A stretch of 64,000 nt of DNA, taken from JBGSIC01 sp041751875 (GTDB lineage Bacteria > Bdellovibrionota > FAC87 > UBA2466 > JACKAF01). The stretch lies in NCBI GenBank assembly GCA_041751875.1, contig JBGSIC010000025.1, positions 1 through 64,000 on the forward strand, written 5' to 3'. This document shows, piece by piece, positions 1 through 7,838 of this stretch (its first letter is position 1; the number at the start of each line of letters is the position of its first letter). Below the pieces are notes generated by a model. It searched no databases. It was not told the DNA's origin and was given only the letters and a program-made list of their open reading frames with translations. A program made the translations under genes and the position numbers.

Positions 1-207
1 ACCACTCACTATGATTACGTCTGCAACCAGGTGAGTGAAGGGACGATGCAGGTAGCCCTTCGCTATCAGCTTCCTGTGATTTTTGGGGTTCTCACCACAG
101 AAAACGAAGAGCAAGCGCTCGATAGATGCGGTGGCGCTCACGGCCACAAAGGGAAAGATGCCGTTGATGCGGCGGTCGAGATGGTTTCCGTGCTCGCTCA
201 GATCTAA
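1..207 (+). CDS. ribH: 6,7-dimethyl-8-ribityllumazine synthase, C-terminal part
   Basis: Partial gene: the window opens inside it and 68 codons plus TAA remain. Lumazine synthase condenses 5-amino-6-ribitylaminouracil with 3,4-dihydroxy-2-butanone 4-phosphate, the penultimate step of riboflavin synthesis in the cytoplasm. The reading frame from base 1 carries the family signature HYDYVCNQVSEG, then the beta-strand segment PVIFGVLTTEN and the C-terminal AVEM helix typical of the enzyme. The conserved His in HYDYV corresponds to the active-site histidine region. The next gene on the minus strand ends one base after this stop codon, so the two are convergent. The rest of the rib operon would lie to the left of the window. 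Confidence 0.9.
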   Translation, partial: TTHYDYVCNQVSEGTMQVALRYQLPVIFGVLTTENEEQALDRCGGAHGHKGKDAVDAAVEMVSVLAQI

Positions 208-1071
208 CTAAAACTTCAGGGTCCAAGAAAACGAAAGATCTGGCACCGCACGCAATTCGCTGGGCTGAAAAACATTACTCGCAGTAATTTCTTTATCGAT
301 CCACAAACGCCACAGCATGAAAAGGTTCCCCGTTCCCATGCTCGTACGAAGTCGCATCACAGGCCCCACTGAAAACAACATATGCTCATAGTTCGCCACT
401 GCTTTGGGTTCCTGGGCAAAAATCCGGTACGACCAGTGAAGCATCCCCCCAAATTCCAAGGCCCAACTGGGTTTGTCAGCAATCATCCGACTCGTCCGCA
501 AACTGATATCCAAGAGGCTTTGGCCCGGGTGAATGGGAAAGTGAAAACCCAGATGGAGATGTGTGCTCCACGGCAAATCGGGTTGCGTGAGAATGCCGGT
601 ATTGAGGCCCAACTGGATCCAGCGCTGCTTGGAAGAACTAGGCAAAAAATTTAGAAAACCAAGGGCGAAACGGCCATAGACTCCTCGGGATGAGATGGCG
701 TAGCGAGCGATTTCGGCCCCTACGGTTGAACGTGCTTGACTCAGATCGTTTTCGACAAACTGAGCTTGCGCATCGCCCGCTTGCAAGAAGAAGCGCTGAG
801 AGGCATGCAAACGAAGCTCAAAGAGCTTGAAATCTGCTGTCCCGGAGAGCGAACTGGAAACCGCATCGCGATGATTGGATAGCCCAAACGCTGCAAGCAG
901 CCGCCTTTCATTCTCTTGGGTCGGTGCGGGATCGCCGCCGAATTCTTCAAACATCCACAAAGTGCGTGGCGTAGCGGCCGTGATCAGACTCGGCCACATC
1001 ACGAGGCACGCGACCCAAAGGCCAATCCAAAGGTTCTTCGCTCTCTTCTTTCCAGCGGCGAATCTTTTCAT
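208..1071 (-). CDS. Exported protein, possibly an outer-membrane barrel
   Basis: About 287 residues. Family not recognised. The N-terminus has a basic run (KKRAK) followed by a hydrophobic stretch and a likely signal-peptidase site after LITAA, so it is exported. The rest is rich in alternating hydrophobic and polar residues with many aromatics and ends ...FSWTLKF; a C-terminal Phe is common in outer-membrane beta-barrels. I chose the ATG at 1071. A TTG six codons earlier is also in frame, and neither has a good ribosome-binding site. The start lies about 125 bases inside the upstream sigma-54 activator gene, so translation may be coupled to it. Role unknown; the linkage suggests the same transcript as the activator. 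Confidence 0.6.
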   Translation of the reverse strand: MKRFAAGKKRAKNLWIGLWVACLVMWPSLITAATPRTLWMFEEFGGDPAPTQENERRLLAAFGLSNHRDAVSSSLSGTADFKLFELRLHASQRFFLQAGDAQAQFVENDLSQARSTVGAEIARYAISSRGVYGRFALGFLNFLPSSSKQRWIQLGLNTGILTQPDLPWSTHLHLGFHFPIHPGQSLLDISLRTSRMIADKPSWALEFGGMLHWSYRIFAQEPKAVANYEHMLFSVGPVMRLRTSMGTGNLFMLWRLWIDKEITASNVFQPSELRAVPDLSFSWTLKF

Positions 1072-1945
1072 GCAAGGTCGATTTTGCAATTCCTAGCTCT
1101 TTAGCTGCGCGTTTTCGGTTCCCCCGACACTCGGTCAGTTTGCGTACAATAGCCTCTCTTTCTATTTCTGCCAAAGTTCCCGAAACGCCACCGTGGCTTT
1201 GGCTTATCTGAGGATGGCGGGCCTTTTCCTCTTCTAGAACAGACGCCAAAAGATCAGAGCGAATCGACCTTTGCCCAAGTACGCTGCACCGAATGAGCAC
1301 ATTTTTTAGCTGTCGGATGTTTCCGGGCCAATCGTAGCTGTGCAATAGTACGAGCGCCTCAGGGCTTGCGGTGCAGGAGAGCTCTCCCAATATTTCCCGA
1401 GCAATCCGTTCGATCTCCTCTTTTCGCTCTCGCAGTGGGGGCACCTCGATACGAAGCACGGACAATCGCTCGAACAGATCCTGACGAAACGTCCCACGCG
1501 CGACCAGCTGGGGCAAATCGGCGTTGGTTGCGGCGATAAAGCGCGTGTTGATGTGTTCAATCCGGGTCGAGCCCACCGCGCGCACCTCATGCGTCTCCAG
1601 TGTTCGCAAGAGTTTAACCTGCAATGAGAGGTCGAGTTCTCCAATTTCATCGAGAAAAAGAGTTCCTCCGGTTGCTTTGCGGATCAGCCCCAGATGATTT
1701 TGTAGCGCGCCGGAAAATGCCCCACGCTCGTGGCCGAACAGTTCACTTTCAAAGAGCGTAGGGGGAAACCCCGCGCAGTTGATAGGAATGAAGGGACCTC
1801 GTTTACGGTCAGATTGCTCGTGCACGCTAAGTGCCGCAAGCTCTTTTCCCACTCCCGTTTCTCCTACAATTAAAACGGGAAAGTCGGAATGGGAATAACA
1901 AGTAATACGTGCCCCTAAGGGGGCTTCCTGTAGGTGATGAATCAT
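947..1945 (-). CDS. Sigma-54-dependent transcriptional activator without a sensor domain
   Basis: A bacterial enhancer-binding protein of about 332 residues that would drive open-complex formation by sigma-54 RNA polymerase. The AAA+ domain starts almost at the N-terminus: Walker A GETGVGKE (about 28-35), the sigma-54 contact loop GAFSGA (about 75-80), Walker B TLFLDE (about 95-100) and the WPGNIRQL segment. A Fis-type helix-turn-helix follows (about 260-305, NRKRAAKELGIAKSTLHEKI). There is no receiver, GAF, PAS or FHA domain, so control would need a partner or be constitutive, as in PspF-type proteins. The loop has Ser where GAFTGA has Thr. ATG 1945 follows a strong GGAGGAGG site; a GTG one codon earlier is possible. 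About 30 residues beyond the HTH overlap the next gene. Confidence 0.88.
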   Translation of the reverse strand: MIHHLQEAPLGARITCYSHSDFPVLIVGETGVGKELAALSVHEQSDRKRGPFIPINCAGFPPTLFESELFGHERGAFSGALQNHLGLIRKATGGTLFLDEIGELDLSLQVKLLRTLETHEVRAVGSTRIEHINTRFIAATNADLPQLVARGTFRQDLFERLSVLRIEVPPLRERKEEIERIAREILGELSCTASPEALVLLHSYDWPGNIRQLKNVLIRCSVLGQRSIRSDLLASVLEEEKARHPQISQSHGGVSGTLAEIEREAIVRKLTECRGNRKRAAKELGIAKSTLHEKIRRWKEESEEPLDWPLGRVPRDVAESDHGRYATHFVDV

Positions 1946-2102
1946 CACACCTCCTCCTTGATGAGTTTGGGGCTGTTGGGATGGCTAAGTCTTAGAAGGA
2001 TTGCAAAGCGTGCCAAACAAAAGGGGGTAAGACTCCACGCACACGAAGTCCTTAAGAACGATGCAAGTTTGAGAAGTTAAACGTCAGATCTGAGAGATTG
2101 GC

Positions 2103-2333
2103 TTAAGCTTGGGCTTCTTGAGCGGGGACGGGACGGCTCCTGACGAGCGGTTTCTGGACCCAGCCACTACGGATGCAACGAGTGCAGGCGTACACGCGAC
2201 GTACGGTGCCAGCTATCTGTGTCCGGACCTTTTGAAGATTCGGGAGCCGACGCACCTTGGTCTTGATATTCGAATGACTAATGATGTTTCCCGACATCGG
2301 GGCTTTATCACAATAAAAACAAATCCGCGCCAT
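2103..2333 (-). CDS. rpmB: 50S ribosomal protein L28
   Basis: A 76-residue large-subunit ribosomal protein. It begins MARICFYCDKAPMSGN and contains the family segments SHSNIKTKVRRLPNLQKVR and RRVYACTRC. Two Cys pairs (CFYC near the start and CTRC near residue 50) form the zinc-ribbon seen in the zinc-binding variant of L28. The last 20 or so residues, ending PVPAQEAQA, are a short tail beyond the core. It stands alone: a divergent DUF218 gene starts 86 bases upstream, and the sigma-54 activator lies downstream on the same strand after about 155 bases. Confidence 0.92.
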   Translation of the reverse strand: MARICFYCDKAPMSGNIISHSNIKTKVRRLPNLQKVRTQIAGTVRRVYACTRCIRSGWVQKPLVRSRPVPAQEAQA

Positions 2334-2418
2334 AAAGGCCTCCCAAATTAGACTCTTTAAGTATTTAAAAAACGGGCTAAATTCAAGAAGTTTCTTGTGT
2401 TAGCTTAGGAACACTTTC

Positions 2419-3027
2419 ATGTTGGCCCAGCGCGAACATTTCCGTCTTTCGCTTTTCCTGTCGGCTTTGGCCGCAGGGGTGCTCATTCTATGGGTAGCGA
2501 TGGTAGCCTTCTGGGTCAGCGCGCGTCGCTACACGGAATCGGCTTACCATGGCCCCCGACTCCCGGAAATCCAAGAAAACGAGGCAATCGTGGTACTTGC
2601 GGGGGATTCCAACCGCATTTCGCAAGCCTTTGCGCTTTTAAGGACTCGAAATGGACCGCTCATTCTCCTTTCTGGCGTCGAGCCCGGCATTCCCCTTGTA
2701 ACGATCATTAACCAACAAGGCTCGTCTGCCATTAATATCCACGAGACTTGGGGCAAGGTCATCACCGAGTCTCAATCCCGCTCCACGGTGGAAAATGCCG
2801 AAGAGGCCGAAAAGATCCTCAGAGAAAAGACCATTTCCCAGCTGTTCCTGGTTACCAGTGACTACCATATGACTCGGGCACTCGCGATTTTCCGCGCCAC
2901 TTTCCCCAACTTATCGATCGTTCCGTATGCTGTTTCTTCCGAATTTTCGATTCTTACCTACTCCGGAATGCGCAAATTCTTTTTGGAGTTCTGGAAATAC
3001 GTTTTTTATTTAGTCGGCGTGAAGTAA
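2419..3027 (+). CDS. DUF218/YdcF-family membrane protein
   Basis: A 202-residue protein with one N-terminal transmembrane helix (about 11-32) followed by a DUF218 domain as in YdcF, SanA and ElyC. Family landmarks are AIVVLAGD near residue 55, a stretch around LLSGVEPG, ESQSRSTVENAEEA and LVTSDYHMTRAL near the end. Members act in envelope or undecaprenyl-phosphate-related functions but their chemistry is poorly defined. The ATG at 2419 follows AGGAA at a suitable distance. It is divergent from rpmB and appears monocistronic. About 320 bases of non-coding sequence follow it. Confidence 0.8.
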   Translation: MLAQREHFRLSLFLSALAAGVLILWVAMVAFWVSARRYTESAYHGPRLPEIQENEAIVVLAGDSNRISQAFALLRTRNGPLILLSGVEPGIPLVTIINQQGSSAINIHETWGKVITESQSRSTVENAEEAEKILREKTISQLFLVTSDYHMTRALAIFRATFPNLSIVPYAVSSEFSILTYSGMRKFFLEFWKYVFYLVGVK

Positions 3028-3167
3028 TTGCCCGCCGCGGATTTTGGAAGGCCTCTTGCCATCTTTTGCGTCTCAATAATAGGATTTCCGCTAGCATGCG
3101 ACTCTCGAAATTTCCTCGCCATTTGCGCGATGCATTATATAAGTACTTGATTTCTTAAAAGATTTAT

Positions 3168-3199
3168 TTGCGCGGGATGTAAGGTGGGGTATATTACCC
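3168..3199 (+). promoter_or_regulatory. Candidate promoter with a palindrome over the -10 box
   Basis: In the 319-base gap before the porin-like gene, TTGCGC (3168-3173) and TATATT (3190-3195) are separated by 16 bases and resemble a sigma-70 promoter. The -10 region sits within the perfect inverted repeat GGGTA-TAT-TACCC (3187-3199), which could be an operator. The leader to the start codon would be about 150 bases. The rest of the gap (3028-3346) holds no gene that I can see. This is pattern matching only. Confidence 0.35.
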
Positions 3200-3346
3200 T
3201 TAGTTACTATACATTAGCGTGTCATGCGCTGACGTTCGCGCCGAGCAGGGGGCCTTCTAGGTTACTTGGGAAGCGCGTCTTACATCTGAACGTAAGTGGT
3301 ACTGGGGGAATCGATCTTTTTCATCATGAAAAATAGGAGGAGTGAA

Positions 3347-4381
3347 ATGAACACACGTTTCACCTGGGGAAAATTGTTAGTTGTTACGTTGGTTGTTGGC
3401 GCAAGTTATGCGCAAGCGGCCATCAAAATGTCAGGTCACACCGAAGGCGGGGCGTTGTTTCAAGCCATTAAAGGCGGCGCTTCGGATTTCGGATTCATGG
3501 TCGATCATATTGGTCTTAAAACGGAAGCTGATGTCAGCAACAAGCTTTCGTTCGTGATGACCAAGGAAATCGCGTTTAACAGCGGCAGCACAGCTGCAGC
3601 AGCGGGCGCGAACACCTCATTCTACTTCAACAAGTTGGGTGCGGTTGCTCCTGCGGCAGGTGCTCGTCTGTTCTTCAACGTCAACGAAGCTTACGTGGCA
3701 CACAAGTGCTCTGAAAGCGTGACGTTTAAGTTCGGTATGATCAGCACCCCGTTCAGCATGGAAGGCATGACGCACCGCTATGGTTCGTCCAACTACATGA
3801 TGAGCGCCGGTTACAACATGGCCGTGACCAACGGATGGAACTACGATCTGGGCGTAATGGCCTCGATTGGAAAGCCTATCCCGGGCACGTTGGAAGTTGC
3901 GATCATGGACGGTCGGGTAGCTTCGGCTGCTGCTCTTGGCGCTGCCAAGAACACGTCGTTCGCGGCTCGCTGGCATACCAGCTTTGATGCCGGTAGCCTC
4001 ACCCTTGAGCCTGTCGTGTCAACCTACGTGGGTCAGCTCAACAGTGGACCGAACGACTTCGGTCTCTCTGGTGGTCTGAAACTGGCAACGGGACCTTTCG
4101 CGCTCAACGCGGAATTTATCCGTTCGAGCACGGGCGCCGCAGCCCTTGGCCACACGCGCAGCCTCTGGTTCGAGCCTAGCTTCGATGCCGGTGTCGCGCT
4201 TCTCAGTGCGAAATTGGACTTAGCCCGTTCGGCGGCTGGTGCCAATTCCACACACTTGGGCGTCACTGTTTCCAAACAGTATGACGACTGGCGCGCTCGC
4301 TTAGCCTACACGTTAGGCAACTTGAGCGGAGCGGCTGCTACCACGCACGACATTCGTGTCTTGCTGGGTACAACGTTCTAA
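3347..4381 (+). CDS. Porin-like outer-membrane beta-barrel protein
   Basis: A 344-residue exported protein. ATG 3347 follows the near-perfect site AGGAGG and begins a classical signal peptide (MNTRFTWGKLLVVTLVV, cleavage after ASYAQA). The mature part alternates hydrophobic and polar residues in short strands separated by Gly/Ala/Ser-rich loops and ends ...VLLGTTF with the terminal Phe recognised by the BAM machinery. Early strands with KLSFVMTKEIAF and ARLFFNVNEAYV resemble general porin or 'phosphate-selective-like' barrels. Codon use looks highly biased (many AAC, GGT, CGC), and with the strong ribosome-binding site and clean terminator this suggests high expression. An in-frame GTG 51 bases upstream was rejected because it would precede the signal peptide. 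Solute specificity cannot be read. Confidence 0.75.
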   Translation: MNTRFTWGKLLVVTLVVGASYAQAAIKMSGHTEGGALFQAIKGGASDFGFMVDHIGLKTEADVSNKLSFVMTKEIAFNSGSTAAAAGANTSFYFNKLGAVAPAAGARLFFNVNEAYVAHKCSESVTFKFGMISTPFSMEGMTHRYGSSNYMMSAGYNMAVTNGWNYDLGVMASIGKPIPGTLEVAIMDGRVASAAALGAAKNTSFAARWHTSFDAGSLTLEPVVSTYVGQLNSGPNDFGLSGGLKLATGPFALNAEFIRSSTGAAALGHTRSLWFEPSFDAGVALLSAKLDLARSAAGANSTHLGVTVSKQYDDWRARLAYTLGNLSGAAATTHDIRVLLGTTF

Positions 4382-4398
4382 AAGACTTCGGTCTTGTT

Positions 4399-4432
4399 AA
4401 ACGGCGGGCCTTCGGGCTCGCCGTTTTTTTTT
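4399..4432 (+). terminator. Rho-independent terminator of the porin-like gene
   Basis: A GC-rich stem AACGGCGGGCC pairs with GGCTCGCCGTT around a TTCG tetraloop, and a run of nine T follows. It begins 18 bases after the stop codon of the porin-like gene. Confidence 0.9.
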
Positions 4433-4478
4433 GCCCTTTGTGTCTCTCTGGCCCTAAGATGCGGCAAAGGAAGAAGCT

Positions 4479-4640
4479 ATGCCAAAGAAACAAAATCGCC
4501 CCAAAGCTACCAAGGCCACGACACGGAAGCGCTCCATCCCGAGCCCTACCAAAAAGATCGTTCGTAGTATCGATGCGAAGATTAGTGGTCACATCCGAGC
4601 GCGGGGAAAGCGCAATCAGGCCAAGCGGGACTCGCGCTAA
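4479..4640 (+). CDS. Small, very basic 53-residue protein
   Basis: A short gene starting MPKKQNRPKATKATTRKRS and ending KRNQAKRDSR. About 19 of 53 residues are Lys or Arg, so nucleic-acid or ribosome binding is plausible but unproven. ATG 4479 is preceded by AAAGGAAG at a good distance. The gene lies after the porin-like terminator, and its stop codon directly abuts a dispersed repeat. A longer open frame in another phase overlaps it, but lacks a ribosome-binding site and runs through the repeat. I do not recognise a family. Confidence 0.6.
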   Translation: MPKKQNRPKATKATTRKRSIPSPTKKIVRSIDAKISGHIRARGKRNQAKRDSR

Positions 4641-4748
4641 GGTGCCTGTGCACTTTAGCCTTTTGGCTCGTCTCGCTCTGTTGGACTGCGATGCTAATTG
4701 CACCTGCTCGCGAGGTTTGGGATGAAATACCAAAAGTGACCTGGCACC
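4641..4748 (+). repeat. Long copy of a dispersed palindromic (REP-like) repeat
   Basis: A 108-base element beginning GGTGCCTGTGCACTTTAG and ending AAAAGTGACCTGGCACC, so its ends are imperfect inverted repeats. Its reverse complement matches 42721-42825 along most of its length, including the internal blocks GGCTCGTCTCGCTCTGTT and GCACCTGCTCGCGAGGTTTGGG. It sits between the stop codon of the 53-residue gene and the 3' end of waaA. Shorter relatives occur at 9193, 23631 and perhaps 40960. Terminal palindromes of this kind are typical of REP elements mobilised by RAYT transposases; none is encoded here. Confidence 0.8.
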
Positions 4749-4758
4749 TCTGACGTCC

Positions 4759-6009
4759 TCACAAAAACTTTTCTAAAATAGCTGCATAGGTCTCAGGAAC
4801 TTGCGCCGCTTCGTTGAAGTAGTTTCTCACGCTTTCTTTGCGATCTACGCCCAGGGTAAGCTGCTCATTGGCTTTCCGAACCAAGTCTTGGGCATCCAGG
4901 GCGCGCGAAAGCACGCCTATTTGCTCCAAAATGCGCACTTCGTCGGCGTTATGAGTATGGGGGCCTGTGAGAATGGGAAAGCCGTAGACGGCGGGTTCTA
5001 GAACGTTGTGAACCTTGGATTTAAAGCTCCCTCCGACAAGCGCCATCGAAGCCACTTGATAAAGTTCCGCTAGGGGCCCGATTTCATTTACTACTAGGTG
5101 GGACCTGTCGTCTGGTTCAAAGCGCCAGTGACTCCAAAGACGGGCGGGAATCTTTTGGCTTTGCAGCCAAGTGAGAAGTCCTTGGGTAAAACTCCCCTCG
5201 GTCTGGTGGGGTACTAAAATCAAACGCCATCCTTTACTCAGAAGCTCACGCAGCAGAGGCTTTGCCGCCGTGAAGTCTTCCGGCCAAAGGCTCCCCCCGA
5301 CAAACACTTTTTGGCTCTCAAAAAAGCTACGCCAGGGAGCTGCCGGCGCTTTTTCTTTTCGCTGCACGACTCGGGCGACACGAGAGTCGCCAACCGTATG
5401 GACGAACTGGGAATCCAACAAGAGAGTAAGCTGGGCGGTAGTGGTGTCATCTACGGTGCCAATAAAATCGAAGCTCTTTAGCGATTGGGTGTAGAACCAA
5501 CGCAATTTCCAGTTGTTTTCAGGAAAGTGGGTCGCGAACAAAAGGCGCGGTACCTTGTGCCGGGTAAGCGCAGTTAACAGATTGGGCCAAATTTCTCGGT
5601 AAAGACTTACGTAGGCGCGCGGCTTTAGGATTTTCAGATAGGTGGCCAGGTAGCTGTGACTGTCCCAGGGTGAATAGTCGGCAAAATCCCAGGGCAGACT
5701 CGCGTCCCCACGACGTTTCTTTTCAAGAGCCACGGCCTTCTTTGCAGACGGAGAAAAGTAGGAAAGAAACAGCGGCACGTCGGGACGCCGTGCCTTAAAA
5801 GCATCTAAAATGGGCAGGGCTTGTTCAAACTCCCCGCTGGAAGCCACATGGAACCAAACAGGAGAAGCTTTGCCACTAAAGGCGTCGCCCAGACGTTTTC
5901 GTAACCCCCAACGCCCTTTAAAACCCTCGCGAATGTGGGAAGAAAAAAGCGCGCAACCAGCGGCGGCACCGAGGGTCGTTGTGTACAAAAGGTGATAAAG
6001 GAAATTCAC
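4759..6009 (-). CDS. waaA: 3-deoxy-D-manno-octulosonic acid (Kdo) transferase
   Basis: A 416-residue GT30-family enzyme that moves Kdo from CMP-Kdo to lipid A precursor on the inner face of the inner membrane. It has a short N-terminal membrane-associated segment, then HVASSGEFEQALPIL (about 53-67), where the Glu matches the catalytic base of WaaA, and LYREIWPNLL, matching the ELWPN-type motif. The second Rossmann half carries VFVGGSLWPEDF and the nucleotide-sugar segment MALVGGSFKSKVHNVLEPA. Length is normal. The predicted start is GTG at 6009, 11 bases after the argS stop on the same strand, so the two are probably cotranscribed. It shows that the organism makes LPS. Confidence 0.9.
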   Translation of the reverse strand: MNFLYHLLYTTTLGAAAGCALFSSHIREGFKGRWGLRKRLGDAFSGKASPVWFHVASSGEFEQALPILDAFKARRPDVPLFLSYFSPSAKKAVALEKKRRGDASLPWDFADYSPWDSHSYLATYLKILKPRAYVSLYREIWPNLLTALTRHKVPRLLFATHFPENNWKLRWFYTQSLKSFDFIGTVDDTTTAQLTLLLDSQFVHTVGDSRVARVVQRKEKAPAAPWRSFFESQKVFVGGSLWPEDFTAAKPLLRELLSKGWRLILVPHQTEGSFTQGLLTWLQSQKIPARLWSHWRFEPDDRSHLVVNEIGPLAELYQVASMALVGGSFKSKVHNVLEPAVYGFPILTGPHTHNADEVRILEQIGVLSRALDAQDLVRKANEQLTLGVDRKESVRNYFNEAAQVPETYAAILEKFL

Positions 6010-6020
6010 TTAAGAAAACT

Positions 6021-7748
6021 CTACATCTCTTCAGGGCACTGCATGCCGAGAAGCGCAAAGCCGTTCTCCATCACTTGTTTGGTTGCGCTGACTAAATTAA
6101 GTCGTTGCGTGCGCACCGCCGGATCAGAGCTCTGGAGTACAGGAACTTGGTAATAAAACCGGTTGAAGAATTTGGCGATATCAATGAGGTAGCGGGTCAG
6201 ATAATAGGGCTCGTTTTCCGCCAGAACCTGCTGCAGGACGGAGCGAAACTTTGCCAAACAAAGCACAAGCGCCTCTTCCTCGGGCCCCAAGGTTTCTGTC
6301 GGTGTGTGCGACTCATTAATCGGGTAATTCTTTTCGGCAGCTTTCTTGAGAAGGGAATGGCAGCGAACAAGAGAATACTGAACATACGGACCTGTTTCTC
6401 CGTCCAGGGCCAGAATCTGCTCCCAATCGAAATCGATATCGCGCATGCGGTGTGCGGAGAGCTCTCCAAAGATAACTGCTCCTACGCCTACTTGTTCTGC
6501 GACTTCTTCTTTGTTCGCTAGCGTCGGATTTTTTTCGGTACAAACGGCAAGAGCACGCTGGTGGGCCTCATTCAAAAGGTCGTCGAGCAAAACCACTTTG
6601 CCTTCGCGTGTCGACATTTTCTCGGACCCAAAGCGAACCGTGCCGAACGCAATATGATGACACTTACTCGCCCAACCGTTGCCCATCTTCGTTAAAACAC
6701 CAAAGAGTTGCTGGAAATGGAGACTTTGCTGCTGGGAAACAACATAGAGCATTCGATCAAAATGGAACCGTTTAAAGCGATCTAGGGCCGCGGCGATATC
6801 TCGAGTCAGATAAAGCGTGGTGCCGTCGCTTTTTTGAATAAGCGCGGGCGTCTTTATACCGTCGAGGTTAACAATCCAGGCGCCTTCACTCATCTCGGCT
6901 TTTGAAAGTGTTTTAAAGGTTTCGAGCTGCTCTTTGATGGGCTCCAGGTAGTTGCTCTCGCCTTCCTGCAAATCAAACTCGACGTGTAAGCGCTTTAAGG
7001 TTTGCGCCATCGCCTTTTCGCTCACTTTGCGAATGTCGTTCCAAATCTCCACCACGGCGGGCGTTTGGCTCTCCAGACGCGCTAGCGCAGAGGCCGCCTT
7101 TTGCTCCAGAGCCGGATTGACTTCGATTTCTTTGTGAAACCGAACATAAATTTCCAAAAGATGATTCATCGCCGTGCCGATTTCCGGAGAGGCAAGGGCG
7201 TCTTTCTTACCCCACAGCTCAAACGCCGCCAGCAATCGCGCAAACTGAGCTCCCCAATCGCCCACAAAATTCATTCGAACCGTTTTAAACCCCTGCGACC
7301 TATAGCAGTTGGCGAGAACCGCTCCGATAAGGGTGCTGCGGATGTGATGAAACGCAAGTTTCTTGGCAATGTTGGGTGAGCAGTATTCGATAACAATGGT
7401 CTTACCCGCACCAAGACTATCCTCTCCAAACTTTCCTTTCTGCGTGAAAATTTGGCTGAGCGTTTCTTGGTAAAGAGTCTGCGGATTCCAGCGGACATTG
7501 AGATAAGGGCCTGCGGTTTGGCATTCCAACCCCTGTTTTTTAAGGGCTTCAGCAAAACGCGCGGCCAGTTCATTGGATTGAACTCCCAGCTGCTTGGCAA
7601 AACCAAAGCAAGGCAAAGCAATGTGGCCCAATTTAGCATCTGGAGGACTACTAAACGCGGACAAAAATGCCTCGGCGGGAAACCGAGGGTCTTTTAATGT
7701 CTGCGCAAGCGAGTCCGCTAGTTGCCGTTTCAATGTCTGAAAAGGCAT
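6021..7748 (-). CDS. argS: Arginyl-tRNA synthetase
   Basis: A 575-residue class I synthetase that charges tRNA-Arg. An N-terminal Add1-like tRNA-binding domain (about 1-85) precedes the catalytic domain. Landmarks are YCSPNIAKKLAFHHIRST (about 120-137), GDWGAQFARLL, LYLTRDIAAALDR, the KMSK-type loop EKMSTREGKVV and a DALR anticodon-binding domain to the end (ALVLCLAKFRSVL, FFNRFYYQVPVL). The ATP-binding HIGH signature is unusual: where most family members read HVGH, this reads AFHH before IRST. The rest of the enzyme is intact and full length, so it should be functional. It is the first gene of a probable argS-waaA transcript. Confidence 0.93.
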   Translation of the reverse strand: MPFQTLKRQLADSLAQTLKDPRFPAEAFLSAFSSPPDAKLGHIALPCFGFAKQLGVQSNELAARFAEALKKQGLECQTAGPYLNVRWNPQTLYQETLSQIFTQKGKFGEDSLGAGKTIVIEYCSPNIAKKLAFHHIRSTLIGAVLANCYRSQGFKTVRMNFVGDWGAQFARLLAAFELWGKKDALASPEIGTAMNHLLEIYVRFHKEIEVNPALEQKAASALARLESQTPAVVEIWNDIRKVSEKAMAQTLKRLHVEFDLQEGESNYLEPIKEQLETFKTLSKAEMSEGAWIVNLDGIKTPALIQKSDGTTLYLTRDIAAALDRFKRFHFDRMLYVVSQQQSLHFQQLFGVLTKMGNGWASKCHHIAFGTVRFGSEKMSTREGKVVLLDDLLNEAHQRALAVCTEKNPTLANKEEVAEQVGVGAVIFGELSAHRMRDIDFDWEQILALDGETGPYVQYSLVRCHSLLKKAAEKNYPINESHTPTETLGPEEEALVLCLAKFRSVLQQVLAENEPYYLTRYLIDIAKFFNRFYYQVPVLQSSDPAVRTQRLNLVSATKQVMENGFALLGMQCPEEM

Positions 7749-7838
7749 AAGTCCAAACGGGTTATCATACTGCGAGGGCTATGGGAACAATTTCCCGTGT
7801 GCATTCTCATAGTTATCTAGGGGATGAGACAATTGGCC

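Noticed and set aside
2000..2022. TTGGCACGCTTTGCAA on the minus strand upstream of the sigma-54 activator, resembling a -24/-12 promoter
   Set aside because: The GG and GC elements are separated by 8 bases instead of the required 10, so it is unlikely to bind sigma-54 polymerase.
3028..3346. Possible RNA gene in the gap before the porin-like gene
   Set aside because: No tRNA-like or known riboswitch-like structure could be seen; only a promoter-like region and palindrome.
4438..4725. A 95-codon open frame on the plus strand after the porin-like gene
   Set aside because: It overlaps the better-supported 53-residue gene in another phase and runs into the dispersed repeat.
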